DNA from: Paraspadella gotoi
Lineage: Eukaryota; Chaetognatha
DNA length: 64,000 nt
Assembly (NCBI GenBank): GCA_051294375.1
Contig: CM119263.1
Location: 23,586,762-23,650,761, forward strand
Direction: 5' to 3'
Under the pieces are notes generated by a model. The model searched no databases and was not told the origin of the DNA. It worked only from the letters and a program-made list of their open reading frames with translations. Shown here one piece after another: positions 10,496 to 22,200 of the stretch. Within the stretch, counting starts at the first letter, position 1. Each line of letters opens with the position of its first letter. The translations under genes were made by a program, and so were the position numbers.

Positions 10496-13400
10496 TCACA
10501 GCAAAAAGTGCACCAAGACTCCGGTGAGGATGACGACGATAACGACGCTGAGGCCGACGCCGGCCAACACGGTCGCGGGACATCCGCGTTTGTCGGCGTC
10601 GTCGTCGTCGTCGTCGTCATCGTCTTCAGTGCGAGAGCTTCGTCGACTCCTCGTCCGGGAGACCGAACGGTTCCTATTCTTGACCCTCCCTTTCTTCCTC
10701 CTGTCTCTGGGGTCGGCCAGCGGGTCGCCGAGAAAGACGTAGGTGGCGTTCTTGTGCCGAGTCGACTTGGTCTCTTCGTCGTAGTCGTCGTCGTTGAGTA
10801 AAGTGTATCCGTCCTTGGTCACTCTCTTTTTCCTCTTCCTCTTCCTCTCGGGAGCGTCGCCGCCGGCGTCCGGAGCGGCCGCCGCCTCGAGGCCGACCGC
10901 TTCTTCTTTGCTCGACGTCTCGGCGATCTTCTTGTCGGAACTGGCCACGACTTTTTTGTTAGCTCGTCCAACGGCTCCGGCCAAACCAGCGGGGTTTTGT
11001 TTATTCGGCCTGACTCCGATTTGCGTCGGAGCCGTCTGCTTGCTGAAATTGTTGGCAAACTGTGCACCTGCATACTGTGCACTTGCAACAATCTGCTCAT
11101 TGACTGCGACGACGCTTCCTTTTCTGCTCGGCTCCGCTCTACTCCCCTTGGACGGGCTGCTCCTGCCTTCTCTGCTCTTAGAAAGAACGCTAACCCTGCC
11201 GTCTTTTGCCGGGCTCGACCTGTCTTCCATAGTGTCGCCCTTCCCACCAGGACTGCTTCTTCGTTCCTTTTCGCGGATACTCTGCCTCGTGCGACTGCTG
11301 ACGCTTCCCGTCTTCTGATGACTTTCCCTGCCGCTTTTGACCACCTCCTCGCTTTCCCTGGTCGGACTCGATTTGCTCCTTCCGCTCGGACTAGACCCGT
11401 GTTCTCCGCTCTTTCCTTCTCGGCCCAAACTGGTCCTGCTCGGACTGGGGGTACCACGACTGGATCTTCTCTCTCTAACGAGACTCACTTTGCTCGATCT
11501 GTGGTAACTTCTCTTACTCTTTCTGCTAGGGCTTGACCTGCCGGATCGTGCGGGTATTCCAGGGGTAGTCGTGCCTTCCCCACTAGGACCGTCGATGCCC
11601 TCTCTGCCCTTACTCGCCCTGGATTCTCGTCCCGATCGTCGATCTTTCCCTGATCGATCACGATCTCCTCTTCCCTCTTCCTCTTCCCCGCCATCCGTTC
11701 GATTATCGTTTCTTTCTTTCGTCGATCCAGTTTCCACTCGATCCAGTTTTCCTTTTCTTTCCTCCATTTTTTCCTCCTTTCTTCTTTCCTTCCTAGAAGC
11801 GTCGTCGTCTCTTTCTCCTCGAACGGAATCGTAATTCTCTTTTCCCCAGTCTCTTCTCTCCTCCTTTTCTCTTTCCCTTCTGACTAAAGTCTGATTGTCG
11901 CCGCCGTCTTTTCGCGACAATTTCTCCTCCTCTCTTCTTCGACGTTTTTCTTTGCTTCTTTCTCTTTTCGCTTCATCGACGTCCTTCGTCCTTGTCTCTC
12001 TGTCTCGCTCTTTTCTCACGGAAATCTCTCTCTCTCTTCCTCCGAGGAGATTTCCAGATTCCATCACTTCCCATCTTTCATGTTTTCTTTCTTTGCTTAT
12101 CTCCTTTTTGCCCTCGTCCTGCTCTCTTTCTTCTCTGCTGCCACTCCTCCTGTCCTTGTCTCGGTCCCGCCTCTCCATGCTCCTCTCCTTTTCCCCTTTA
12201 CTTTTGATTTTGTCCCGATCTTTGTCCCTCTTGTGGCGATGTCCTTTTGACTTCTTCGGCCTGGTATCGTCCGAGGCATCATCCGAGGCCGACTTGGAAG
12301 AAGGGGGCGGTGCACTCAGCCTTCGGCCCGAAGACGATCTTGACTGACCAATTTAAAATAAAAACCAGTGACAAAAAAGAAAGTCGAAAAAGAAAAAATC
12401 GTTAAAAACTTACCTGAACGCTGGAAGTGCTCGAACGCAGCCTTGATCTGGCCCTTTCCCCGTCGTCGTCTCGATTTCTGCGCCCTCTCTCGCCGATTTC
12501 GTCTTCAAACCCCACTCTGCCGGGAGAGGGTTCTCGCGACGGAGCCTTCAACGATGATTTAAGCGGAGGCGGCGGCGAAATCGATGGCTGAGCTGGCGAC
12601 CCTGGAGGCTGCGGCGCCTCCCGCTTCTTAGGCCGCTTTCGTGCAGGAGTTGGCGACCTCGGCGGCGACCCCGGCGGCGACCCCGGCGGCGACCCCGGCG
12701 GCGACCGCTTCGACGCTTTTTCCAGCGACTTTTCCGCTGACTTTTCCAGTCGACTCCCCTCTTCTTTTGAAGATCTACTCGGCGATTTTTCTCTCGAATC
12801 TTCCGCTAAATTTTTTTTGTCAGATCGAGATAAAGATTTCTCCGTTAAATTTTCCCGCCAACTTTCTTCTCTTCGTTTCGTTGGCGACTTTTCCAACAAG
12901 AATCCATCCGTTCTCTTCGACGATCCATTCGGCGATTTCTTCGGCGATTTCCTCCTGGAACTCCAACTCCCCGATGCTTCCCATTCATTCGGCCATCGAG
13001 ATTCCAGAAAAGGGGAACTTTGGAGGTTTCCTGAAGCTGAAGCCGAAGGTTTGAGCTTAAAAAAAACAAACAAACAATAAATTAAAATATATAACTAAAT
13101 CAATAAATCAATCAATCCAGACCTCTCTCGGCGTCGACCTGGCATCTTCAAATTCCGACTCAGAGGTGACGCTGAGCTCTTCGTCGTTGAGGGCGCGGTG
13201 GATTAGACGAGGCGAGGCGGGGGTTGTGGAGGCAGGGGTAGGGGTGTGAGTGGCTGCGGGAGAGGCGATAGTAGCGTGGAGGGGAGTGGGTGTGGGAGAT
13301 GGGGACTGGCGAGGCGACTAGTGTGGGGAAAGAGATTAGATTGGATTAGATTAGATTAAACATTAAAAATGAATAAATAAATAAATATATAAATAAACCT

Positions 13401-14964
13401 AAAATCTTCCTCTTCTCATCTCCTCTCACTCCTAAATGTCAAAGTCCTTTTATATGATTCACCACCCCCCCTTCATTACCCACACTCCCCCTCACCTCGT
13501 CCCCCACCGACTTCCGCTCCGGCGACTTTTTCACTCCCGCCGACAAAATCTTCGCTCGCTTAGCCCTCGACTCCTGGACGCTCGCCCTCACGACGTCCGC
13601 CTCCGGCTCGTCCAGCGGCGCTGCCAACTCCGCGTCGGATCCGCCCGAGTCGGCGACGTTCTCCAGGCTGGGCGGATCGCGGAGCCGGATGGGCGAGCGG
13701 CGTCGGTGACCGCGGATGGCATCGTCGCCGCCCACGTTAAGAAGATTGGCGGACTCGTGATGCGGGGGCACCGAGACGAAGACGCCCTCCAACGGCTGAC
13801 GAGATCGCGAGGAGGCGTTGCGGTTGAGAGGCGAACTCGACGACGCCGATGACGCCGGTCGTGGGCCGACGACGACGGCCCGCCGGGGCGGAGACGAAGG
13901 CGATGACGCCGGCGGAGAGTGGCGCCGCGAACGAGGCGGGGTGGACATGGCGCGGCGTTCTTCGTCCTCGACCGCTGACGACGCCCTCGAGGACGCGGGC
14001 GTAGGATTCGGTGTCGGCATGAAGACGGGAGAGTCGCCCCTGGACGGCGAGGATGGCATCAACGGCCTCTTGGCCAGGTTATCTTCGACGCTGACGGGTT
14101 TGGCGCCCGGTGGAGCGGAGTCGCCGAACCCGGATTTGGCCCGGATGTTCATGGCGCCGAGTTCCTCGAGAGATTCCTGGAGAGGGAGAGTCGACGAAGC
14201 GTTGGGACAGTGAATTAAGCCTTTCTAGTCATCCTTAAAACACCCTCGCTCACCCCTTCTTCCCCAAACCCTTGCAGATTCTCAGACCTTGATCTTCTTT
14301 CGATGATCCGGAATCGCGATGACTTCGATGAACTCCTCAGTTCCATCCGGCATCGTGACGACGCCGATCGGTCGCTCCTCGGAGTAGCTGTCCGTCGAGA
14401 TGGCCGATTCGGATCCCAACAACTGGTCCGCGTTGACCAGCACGCTTTGACTCACCAATCCTGGGAGAGGAGAAGGAAAAAAGAGGGTGAAAAAAGCTTA
14501 TGAGTTTTAAACTTGAATCTATAGAAATTAGATAACGAAAATTTTAGTATTTACAACGCATAGCCCGTACATATTTTGTATCGTCGAAAAACAGCCAAAA
14601 CAGAAACTTCGAATTCAAGTCAACAGCAACAAAAGTTTCCAATCCAAACCCCGGACTTACCGGAGAGCTGCTGCTGGTCCAGTATTCCGTTCTCGCCGGC
14701 GTCCATCGCCTCCTTCAAGATCCTGTTGATGGCGTTGGGGTCGATTGGATCTCGCGCCTTTACCGTCAATTCCGTCTGCTTGGCTGGCGTCGCCGTTCGT
14801 CGGCGCCGCTGCTTGGTTTCATCGCACTTCGGTTTCGCGACGGCATCTGAGGCGGTGGCTTCTGCCTCTTTACCAGTCGCCGCCGTCGTCTCGACGCTGC
14901 TGCCGCCGCCGCCACCGCTGCCGCCGCTGCCGCCGCCGCCAAGCTTCTTTTCCGCGTTTTGCAT
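10496..14964 (-). CDS. Six-exon gene: RS/SP/KE-rich disordered protein with C-terminal membrane anchor (about 1,280 aa)
   Basis: I do not recognise the family. Exons (minus strand): 14,661-14,964; 14,288-14,460; 13,496-14,176; 13,123-13,317; 12,414-13,055; 10,496-12,343. All introns (200, 111, 178, 67 and 70 bp) are GT-AG, and phases match throughout (1,0,0,0,0). The donors after exons 2 (GTCTGA) and 4 (GTCTGG) are weak. The start is the only ATG after an in-frame stop at 14,986-14,988. Residues 10-25 are Gly/Ser-rich. Residues about 70-200 look most like folded or conserved sequence, including GVVTMPDGTEEF. Residues 160-450 are Pro/Ser-rich. Residues 452-665 are rich in KSP/RSP, with PPGSPP repeats. 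Residues 666-1,160 are KE/RD-rich and then RS/SP-rich. A basic cluster, RKRKRKKR, lies near 1,165 and nine Asp at 1,239-1,247. Residues 1,255-1,280 are an uninterrupted hydrophobic segment ending at the stop, as in tail-anchored proteins. A role at the ER or nuclear envelope, with phosphorylation by SR-type kinases, is inference only. Confidence 0.85.
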
Positions 14965-14985
14965 ATATATAAACAGAAATTAAAA

Positions 14986-15114
14986 TTAATTCGATCGGCG
15001 GGAAAAGGAATAAAAAAATGCGGCTTCGTCCCTTCGGACGAAAATCGAGGTAAAGCGATTTTTTAAGTTCGTCTCGTATTTTGATGTTGATCCACGAACT
15101 CGAGCAGTAAACAT
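14986..15114 (-). promoter_or_regulatory. Upstream ORF (42 codons) in the 5' leader
   Basis: ATG at 15,114 opens a 42-codon frame that closes with TAA at 14,986-14,988, 21 nt before the main ATG and in the same frame. If the transcript starts above 15,114, this uORF would be met first and the main start reached by reinitiation or leaky scanning. The main ATG has a poor context (TAT before it). The leader extent is unknown, so its regulatory role is inference. Confidence 0.4.
15025..15042 (-). promoter_or_regulatory. Perfect 7-bp hairpin in the 5' leader
   Basis: TTCGTCC-GAAG-GGACGAA on the sense (minus) strand: a fully paired 7-bp stem with a GAAG tetraloop, 60-80 nt before the main start codon and inside the uORF. 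The same segment is recognisable in both noisy copies (about 3,562-3,580 and 20,785-20,805). It could be a leader structure or coincidence. Confidence 0.4.
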
Positions 15115-16497
15115 CTCGAGACGCGAGAGGAATTGAATGCCGATGTTGCCGCAGTGGAGGGGCTTAAAGGACTGTAGAGATCATTTCATTTATTAATATT
15201 TATTTGTTTTTTATTTGTAATTTTTTTAACAAAATTTCATTTAATTCATTTAATCAAGACTCAAGACTTTTTTAGACTTCTTCTTCTTTCGGTTTCTTAT
15301 AGTTTGATCAGCTTCATTTGACTGTAATTGTTAAAAACAATTTTTGTTTTTGCTTATACCAAAAAACTTTATAATTGTGAATAATATTCTTTGACTTAGG
15401 AGTTAATTTTTTTTAATGATTTATAATTTGTATTTAGGGCTGCCTAAGTCTTAGACCGAATTTAAAATCAATTACTAGACGCAGCTTTACTGAACCTTAC
15501 TAAATTTGGCTTCATAATGATTAATATAATCATTGAATAAAATAGAAAAATCATCGCTCTGAAACAATATCCTTTGACATTCTTTTCCTTTTTCCTCTCA
15601 TTTTCAACCTTCCTTTAATTTTTCCTATCTTGCATTTCGCCTTCCTTCCATTGCTTCTTTTCGCCTCATTCGACTTATCTTTGTCTAAGCCGAGCACCGA
15701 TTCCCCCAGCTGCCGCCAGGGGAACGAGGGTTAATAACGAAGCCTGTTTATACCGTTGTCGCTATTAAATATGGGAGGCGGGGGAGGAGGAGGCGAAACT
15801 GTGTCTCTTTGTACAATTTTTCACTCGGAAATTACATAATTAGGACTTCCATACATGTATGTAAAAATACATACGTAGGGGAGCATTGGAGAAGTTAAAC
15901 AAGAAAAGAGGAAAAATAGCTTATCCTTTTACGCGGGCTTTGAAATTATGTAAAAAGGGACTTCCTCTGTATTTTAGTATCATTTAGTGAAAAAAAAAGC
16001 TCAATTGACTAACATTTGACAAATATTTCCACCGACACATAGACAGAATCGTCGCACCCTGAAATCGCGCGCTGCTTCTACCAACAATCGGGAGTTTCCG
16101 CTCTGACGCTTCCTCGTAACGAAAATCGAAGCGCGGAACAAATTTTTCGATGGAGTTTCACAATTAAAACTTTAATTAAATTCGGTAATTTTTTTTTTTT
16201 CCTTAACGAAAAAAAAAAGGCAGGAATAACTCTTATCGGGTTCTCCAGTGTCGATTCTTAATTTGAAAAAATAAAAGCGGCAACGTGGTCGTTGGTTTTT
16301 ATCTGAAATCTCTAAAATTCAATCGATTTTTGTTTTCCGCCGCAACTTTTCACGAGGAAAAATTCATCATTTTTCAATAATTTTTTTTTCTCCCTTCGCG
16401 TTGGCTTCATAATTCCGATCATTAAGTTTCTCTTTCTATTTCGCAAAAGTCAATGCTTCGTTGCGCAGTTTTCCATTTTTCTTCGCGGGGGGGCTAA
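15115..16497. other. 5' flank of the RS-rich gene; noncoding
   Basis: AT-rich sequence with scattered T runs and a short palindromic patch near 15,853-15,876 (tacatgtatgtaaaaa). It probably contains the promoter, but I cannot place a TATA box or initiator with any confidence. The counterpart in the inverted copy is 19,245-20,700. Confidence 0.5.
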
Positions 16498-16552
16498 TTA
16501 GCCAGCGGCTCTTTCTTTCTCTCTCTCTCTCTCTCTACTCTCTCTCTCTCTC

Positions 16553-16610
<58 letters not shown>

Positions 16611-17172
16611 CTCTCTCTCGCTCTCTCTCTCCTACTTCTCCTTTCTCTCTTCCTCTTTTCTCCTGCTCCTCGACTGCATCTATTTTGACATGAAATTAAA
16701 TAGCAGATAACAACACATTCAAAATAAAATTTAAATTCCAATTCATTCATGAATATTTTTTTCGGGCGGGGGGGACTTCTTCTTTTCCCCTCTTTCCTTT
16801 CCATTTGTTTTCTCCTTTTCTTTTTTTTTCTCCTCTCTTCCTTTCTTCTCTCTTCTCTCTCTCTCTGCCTCTCCTTCTCTCTCTCTCTTCTCTCTCAACA
16901 CTCGATGTTGCCTCATTCGCCGCTGATTTCTTCTTCAATTCTCATCTCAACGAATTTTTCTCATTTCCTCATAATTCTTAATCTGTCCCGTTTTTCGGAG
17001 GCGGTGGCCGATGACGGGCGACGGAGCCCGTCGGCAGCGGCGGTGTCGCGTCGGCCAGCGCAGCCTCGTCGCAGCAGCGGCTTTTTTTTTTTGATGGTTG
17101 CCGAGTGTTTTCCAATCAACGATTCTTGCCTGAAAAAAGTGCAAAAGCGAATTCAATGGGTGGGGGGATCAG
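16498..17172 (+). repeat. Left arm of an exact 675-bp inverted repeat
   Basis: Base-for-base reverse complement of 18,570-19,244, including the long TC tract at 16,508-16,660. Identity stops abruptly at 16,497, where the arms begin to differ by indels. Compared with the short clean segment 18,345-18,544, the part at about 16,885-17,092 carries many indels. So this exact pair is itself error-bearing sequence placed twice. Confidence 0.93.
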
Positions 17173-18319
17173 GGGTGGTGGTTAATTTTAATAACGAGGG
17201 GGATGAGGAATGAGCGTTCTATTTGATAGTTGCTCTTCTAGGAAATGGAGAGGAAACTATAACTTTTATAACATATTATTAAAGACGAATGATAGTCCTT
17301 TTAAGTTTCATAAATTTAAACGTGAACAATTTTCTTTATAACAATAACGGAAAAATGATTTAAGTTCATCTTTTTATTTTTTGAGTTACTCGGGTTAAGA
17401 ATTTCATTAATTCAAAACTTGGACCGAAATAAATGTCACCGACGACGCGTTACAGCTTGTTATGATTCTCCCCGCTAGATGGGACCATTGCTCATTCGTC
17501 CCGTTTTCCTTTCCTCTCCTTCTCCTCTCTTCTTCCTCTCATTCCCTCTCCATATTCCCCGTCCATCCATCCTACGAGGGTTTGGGTTCGCCCATGATAT
17601 TTATAGATAATGAGTTCTCGCGCGTTTAGCGCCATTCTTCGCTTTTTCGTCGGGCCGTGTTGCTGGGTGATTGCGGCGGTGGCGGCGCAGCGACGGCGGC
17701 GGCGGCGGCGTGGAGACCGGCTCACCGATAGGCTTCTTATCAAAGCAATTTTCCGATTCTTTGGCGGCAAATTGTTTGATAAGTCACTAATCGCGCGCCG
17801 GTTCCTTTTCTCGCCCGGCCTCCGTACCGCGCGCACTACTCGTCGCCGCGATTTGACGCTGCTCTTCGTCGCGCGCTCGCCTGCGTTCCACTTATTACCG
17901 CTTGATTCGGTTAAAACTCACCCTTAGTCCTCAGCTTACTCGTCCCCACGCCTAAACTAGCATTTTTCCCCCTTAAATTTATTTTCCGTGTATATGCTAT
18001 CGTCGTTTCTTCGTCGTGTCCCTCACCGTTGTCGTCGTCTTCGTCGTCTTATATAAGGTGCAATCTCTTCTGCAAACTCGTCCGCAGCCATTTCACTTAC
18101 ATTTCACTTTACCATCTGCCTTTGCCAACTGTACTCCATCTGACGGCTTTTATCTGCTATCTGTCCTATCTCCAACCTCACACCAGACGCACCCCTCCCC
18201 CACTCCATAACCATTACGCCAAATACCCAATACCTCATCCCCTCAGACCTAGCCCTCTCCTTTCATCCCCCCAGTCCCTCGCCCCCGAATAAAAAAACAA
18301 ATCTCTCTCTTCTGATCTT
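17173..18319 (+). repeat. Noisy direct copy of 32,754-33,892
   Basis: Collinear with 32,754-33,892 from the first base to the gap, with scattered insertions and substitutions. Both copies end at the same sequence, next to N runs (18,320-18,344 and 33,893). It contains GCG-rich and GTC-rich patches and no intact ORF. It forms the spacer of the large palindrome. Confidence 0.88.
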
Positions 18320-18344
18320 NNNNNNNNNNNNNNNNNNNNNNNNN

Positions 18345-18544
18345 TCTCTCTCAACACTCAGATGTTGCCTCCTTTTGCCGCTGATTTCTCTTCATTTCAT
18401 CTCAACGAATTTTTCTCATTTCCTCCATAATTCTTATCTGTCCCGTTTTCTCGGAGGCGGTGGCGATGACGGCGACGGAGGCGTCGGCAGCGGCGGCGTC
18501 GGCGTCGGCAGCGGCAGCCTCGTCGGCAGCAGCGGCTTTTTTTT
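18345..18544 (+). other. Short clean contig island matching 16,885-17,092
   Basis: A 200-bp segment between two 25-N gaps, the cleaner version of 16,885-17,092. On its minus strand a Ser/Ala/Asp-coding GCC/GTC-rich patch is visible, but it is too short to call. Confidence 0.6.
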
Positions 18545-18569
18545 NNNNNNNNNNNNNNNNNNNNNNNNN

Positions 18570-19131
18570 CTGATCCCCCCACCCATTGAATTCGCTTTTG
18601 CACTTTTTTCAGGCAAGAATCGTTGATTGGAAAACACTCGGCAACCATCAAAAAAAAAAAGCCGCTGCTGCGACGAGGCTGCGCTGGCCGACGCGACACC
18701 GCCGCTGCCGACGGGCTCCGTCGCCCGTCATCGGCCACCGCCTCCGAAAAACGGGACAGATTAAGAATTATGAGGAAATGAGAAAAATTCGTTGAGATGA
18801 GAATTGAAGAAGAAATCAGCGGCGAATGAGGCAACATCGAGTGTTGAGAGAGAAGAGAGAGAGAGAAGGAGAGGCAGAGAGAGAGAGAAGAGAGAAGAAA
18901 GGAAGAGAGGAGAAAAAAAAAGAAAAGGAGAAAACAAATGGAAAGGAAAGAGGGGAAAAGAAGAAGTCCCCCCCGCCCGAAAAAAATATTCATGAATGAA
19001 TTGGAATTTAAATTTTATTTTGAATGTGTTGTTATCTGCTATTTAATTTCATGTCAAAATAGATGCAGTCGAGGAGCAGGAGAAAAGAGGAAGAGAGAAA
19101 GGAGAAGTAGGAGAGAGAGAGCGAGAGAGAG

Positions 19132-19189
<58 letters not shown>

Positions 19190-19244
19190 GAGAGAGAGAG
19201 AGAGTAGAGAGAGAGAGAGAGAGAAAGAAAGAGCCGCTGGCTAA
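18570..19244 (-). repeat. Right arm of the exact 675-bp inverted repeat
   Basis: Exact reverse complement of 16,498-17,172. It begins immediately after a 25-N gap. Confidence 0.93.
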
Positions 19245-22200
19245 GTTAAGCCCCCCCGGCGAAGAAAAATGGAAACGCGGCAACGAAGCATTGACTTTTG
19301 CGAAATAAGAAAAGAGAAACTAAAGTGACGGAAATTTAAGCCTAGACGCGAAGGGAGAAAAAAAAGAATTATGTGAAAAAATGATGATTTTTTTCCTCGT
19401 GCAAAGTTGCGGCGGAAAACAAAAATCGATTGAACTTTAGAGATTCAGATAAAAAACAAAACGACCACGTTGCCCGGCTTTATTTTTTCAAAAATTAAGA
19501 ATCGACATGCTGGAGTAACCCGATAGATTATTCCTGCCTTTTTTTTTTCGTTAAAAAAAACAAAAATTACCGAATTTAATTAAAGTTTAAATTGTGAAAC
19601 TCCACTGCGAAAAATTTGTTCCGCGCTTCGATCTTTCGTTCGAGGAAGGCGTCAGAGCGGAAACTCATCCGATTGTTGTAGAAGCAGGGCGCGATTTCCC
19701 AGGGTGCGAACGATTCTGTCTAATGTGTCGTGGCAATATTTGTCATATGTAAGTCAAGTGAGGCTTTTTTTTTTTTGTTTTCACGATAAATGATACTAAA
19801 ATAAGAGGAAGTCCCTTTTTACATATTTCAAAGTCCGCGTAAAAGGATAAGCTATTTTCCTCTTATTCGTTGTTTAACTGTCTCCAATGCTTCAACAATT
19901 ACGTATGCATTTTTTTACATACATGTATGTAAAGTCCTAATATGTAATTTCCGAGTGAAAAATTGTACGAAAAGAATGATCATAATTCGCCTCCTCATTC
20001 TCCTCCTCCGCCTCCGCATTATTTAATAGCGACAACGGTATAAAAACAGGCTTCGTTTATTAACTCCTCGTTTCCCCGAGCTGGCGGCAGCTGGGGGAAC
20101 GGTGCTCGGCTTAGACAAAGATAAGTCGAAATGAGGCCGAAAAGAAAGGAAATGGAAGGACAGGCTAAATGCAAGATAGGAGAAATATTGAAGAAGGTTG
20201 ATAAGGATGAGGAACAGGAGAAGAATGTCAAAAGGATTATTGTTTCAGAGCGATGATTTTCTGATTTTTATTAAATGATTAATATTAATCAATTATGAAG
20301 CCAAATTTAAGTAAGGTTCAGTAAAAGCTCGCGTCTAGTAATGTGATTTTTAAATTCGGTCTAAGAAATTAGGCCAGCCGCTAATACACAATATAAATCA
20401 TTTAATAAAATAATTAACTCCTAAGTCATAAAATATTATTCACAATTAAATAAAGTTTTTAATCTGGTATAGCAAAGACAAAAATGTTTTTAACAAATCA
20501 CAGTTCAAATGAAGCTGATCAACTAATAAGAAACCGAAAGAAGAAGAAGTCTAAAAAAGTCTTGAGTCTTGATTAAATGAATTAATGAAATTTGTTAAAA
20601 AATTACAATAAAAAACAAATAAATGATTAAATAATGAACTGATCTCTAGCAGTCCTTTAAGCCCTCCACTGCGGCATACATCGGCATTCATCCTCTCGCG
20701 CTCGAGATGTTTACAACTGCGTCGAGTTCGTGGATCAACATCAAAATACGAGACGAACTTAAAAAATCGCTTACCTCGATTTTCGGTCCGAAGGGAACGA
20801 AGCCGCAATTTTTTATTCTTTCCGCCGATCGAATTAATTTTAATTTCTGTTTATAATATTATGCAAAACGCGAAAAGAAGCTTGGCGCGGCGGCAGCGGC
20901 GGCAGCGGTGGCGGCGGCGGCAGCAGCGTCGTTTGAGACGACGGCGGCGACTGTAGAAGAGCAGAAGCCACCGCCTCAGTATTGCCGTCGCGAAGCGAAG
21001 TGCGATGAAAGCTCAAGCAGCGGCGCCGACGAAACGGCGACGCCAGCCTAACAGATCGGATTGACGGTAAAAGGCGCGAAGATCCAATCGAACCCCAACG
21101 CCCTCAACAGATCTGAAGGAGGCGATGGATACGCCGGCTGAGAAACGGAATACTGGACCAGCAGCAGCTCTCCGGTAAGTCCGGGTTTGGATTTGGGAAA
21201 TCTTTTGTTGCTGTTGACTTGAATTCGCGAGTTTCTTGTTTTTGGCTGGTTTTTTTCGACGATACAAAATATGTACGGGCTATGTCGTTGTAAATACTAA
21301 AATTTTCGTTATCTAAATTTCTATAGCATTCAATTTGAAACTCATAAAAGCTTTTTTCACACCTCTTTTTTCACTTCTCCTCTCCCCAGTGTATTGTGAG
21401 TCAAAGCGTGCTGGTCAAACGCGGACGCAGTTGTTGGGTATCCGAATCGGGCCAATCTCGACGGACAACGAGGAAGCGACCGATCGGCGTCGTCACGATG
21501 CCGGATGGAACTGAGGAGTTCCATCGAAGTCATCCGCGATTCAGGATCATCGAAAGAAGATCAAGGTCTGAGAAGTCTGCAAAGGTTTGGGGAAAGAAGG
21601 GGTGAGCGAGGGTGTTTTTAAGGATGACTAGAAAGGCTTAATCACTGTCCCAACGCTTCGCGACTCTCCTCTCCAGAATTCTCTCTGAAGGATACTCGGC
21701 GCCATGAAGCATCCGGGCCAAATCCCGGGTTCGGCGACTCCGCTGGCTAGCACCGGGCGCCAACCCGGTCAAGCGTCGACAGATAACCTGCCCAGAGAGG
21801 CCCGTTGATGCCATCGCCGCCGTCCAGGGGCGACTCTCCCGTTTCAATGCGACACCGAATCCTACGCCCGCGTCCTCGAGGGCGTCGTCAGCGGTTCGAC
21901 GGATCGAAAGAACGGCCGCGCACATGTCCACCGCCTCGTTCGCGCGCCACTCTCCGCCGGCGTCATCCCTTCGTCTTGCTCGCCTCCGGCGGGCCGTCGT
22001 CGTCCGGCCCACGAGACCGGCGTCATCCGGCGTCGTCGAGTTCGCCCTCTCAAGCCGGCAAACGCTCCTCTGCGATCTCGTTCAAGCCTGTTGGAGGCGT
22101 CTTCGTCTCCGGTGCCCCCGCAAATCAATCACGAGTCCCCAGATCTTCTTAAGCGTGGGCGGCGACGATGCATCCGCGGTCACCGACGCCGCTGCGCCCA

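Noticed and set aside
10508-12347. Overlapping ORFs on the other frames of the RS-rich gene's last exon
   Set aside because: They are shadows of a low-complexity coding exon. Only the minus-strand frame joins to splice sites with correct phase and ends in a membrane segment.
16749-18993. Identical proteins on opposite strands (16,749-17,213 and 18,397-18,993) as convergent paralogues
   Set aside because: They are the same bases in the exact inverted repeat, and the frame consists of T/C-rich noise.
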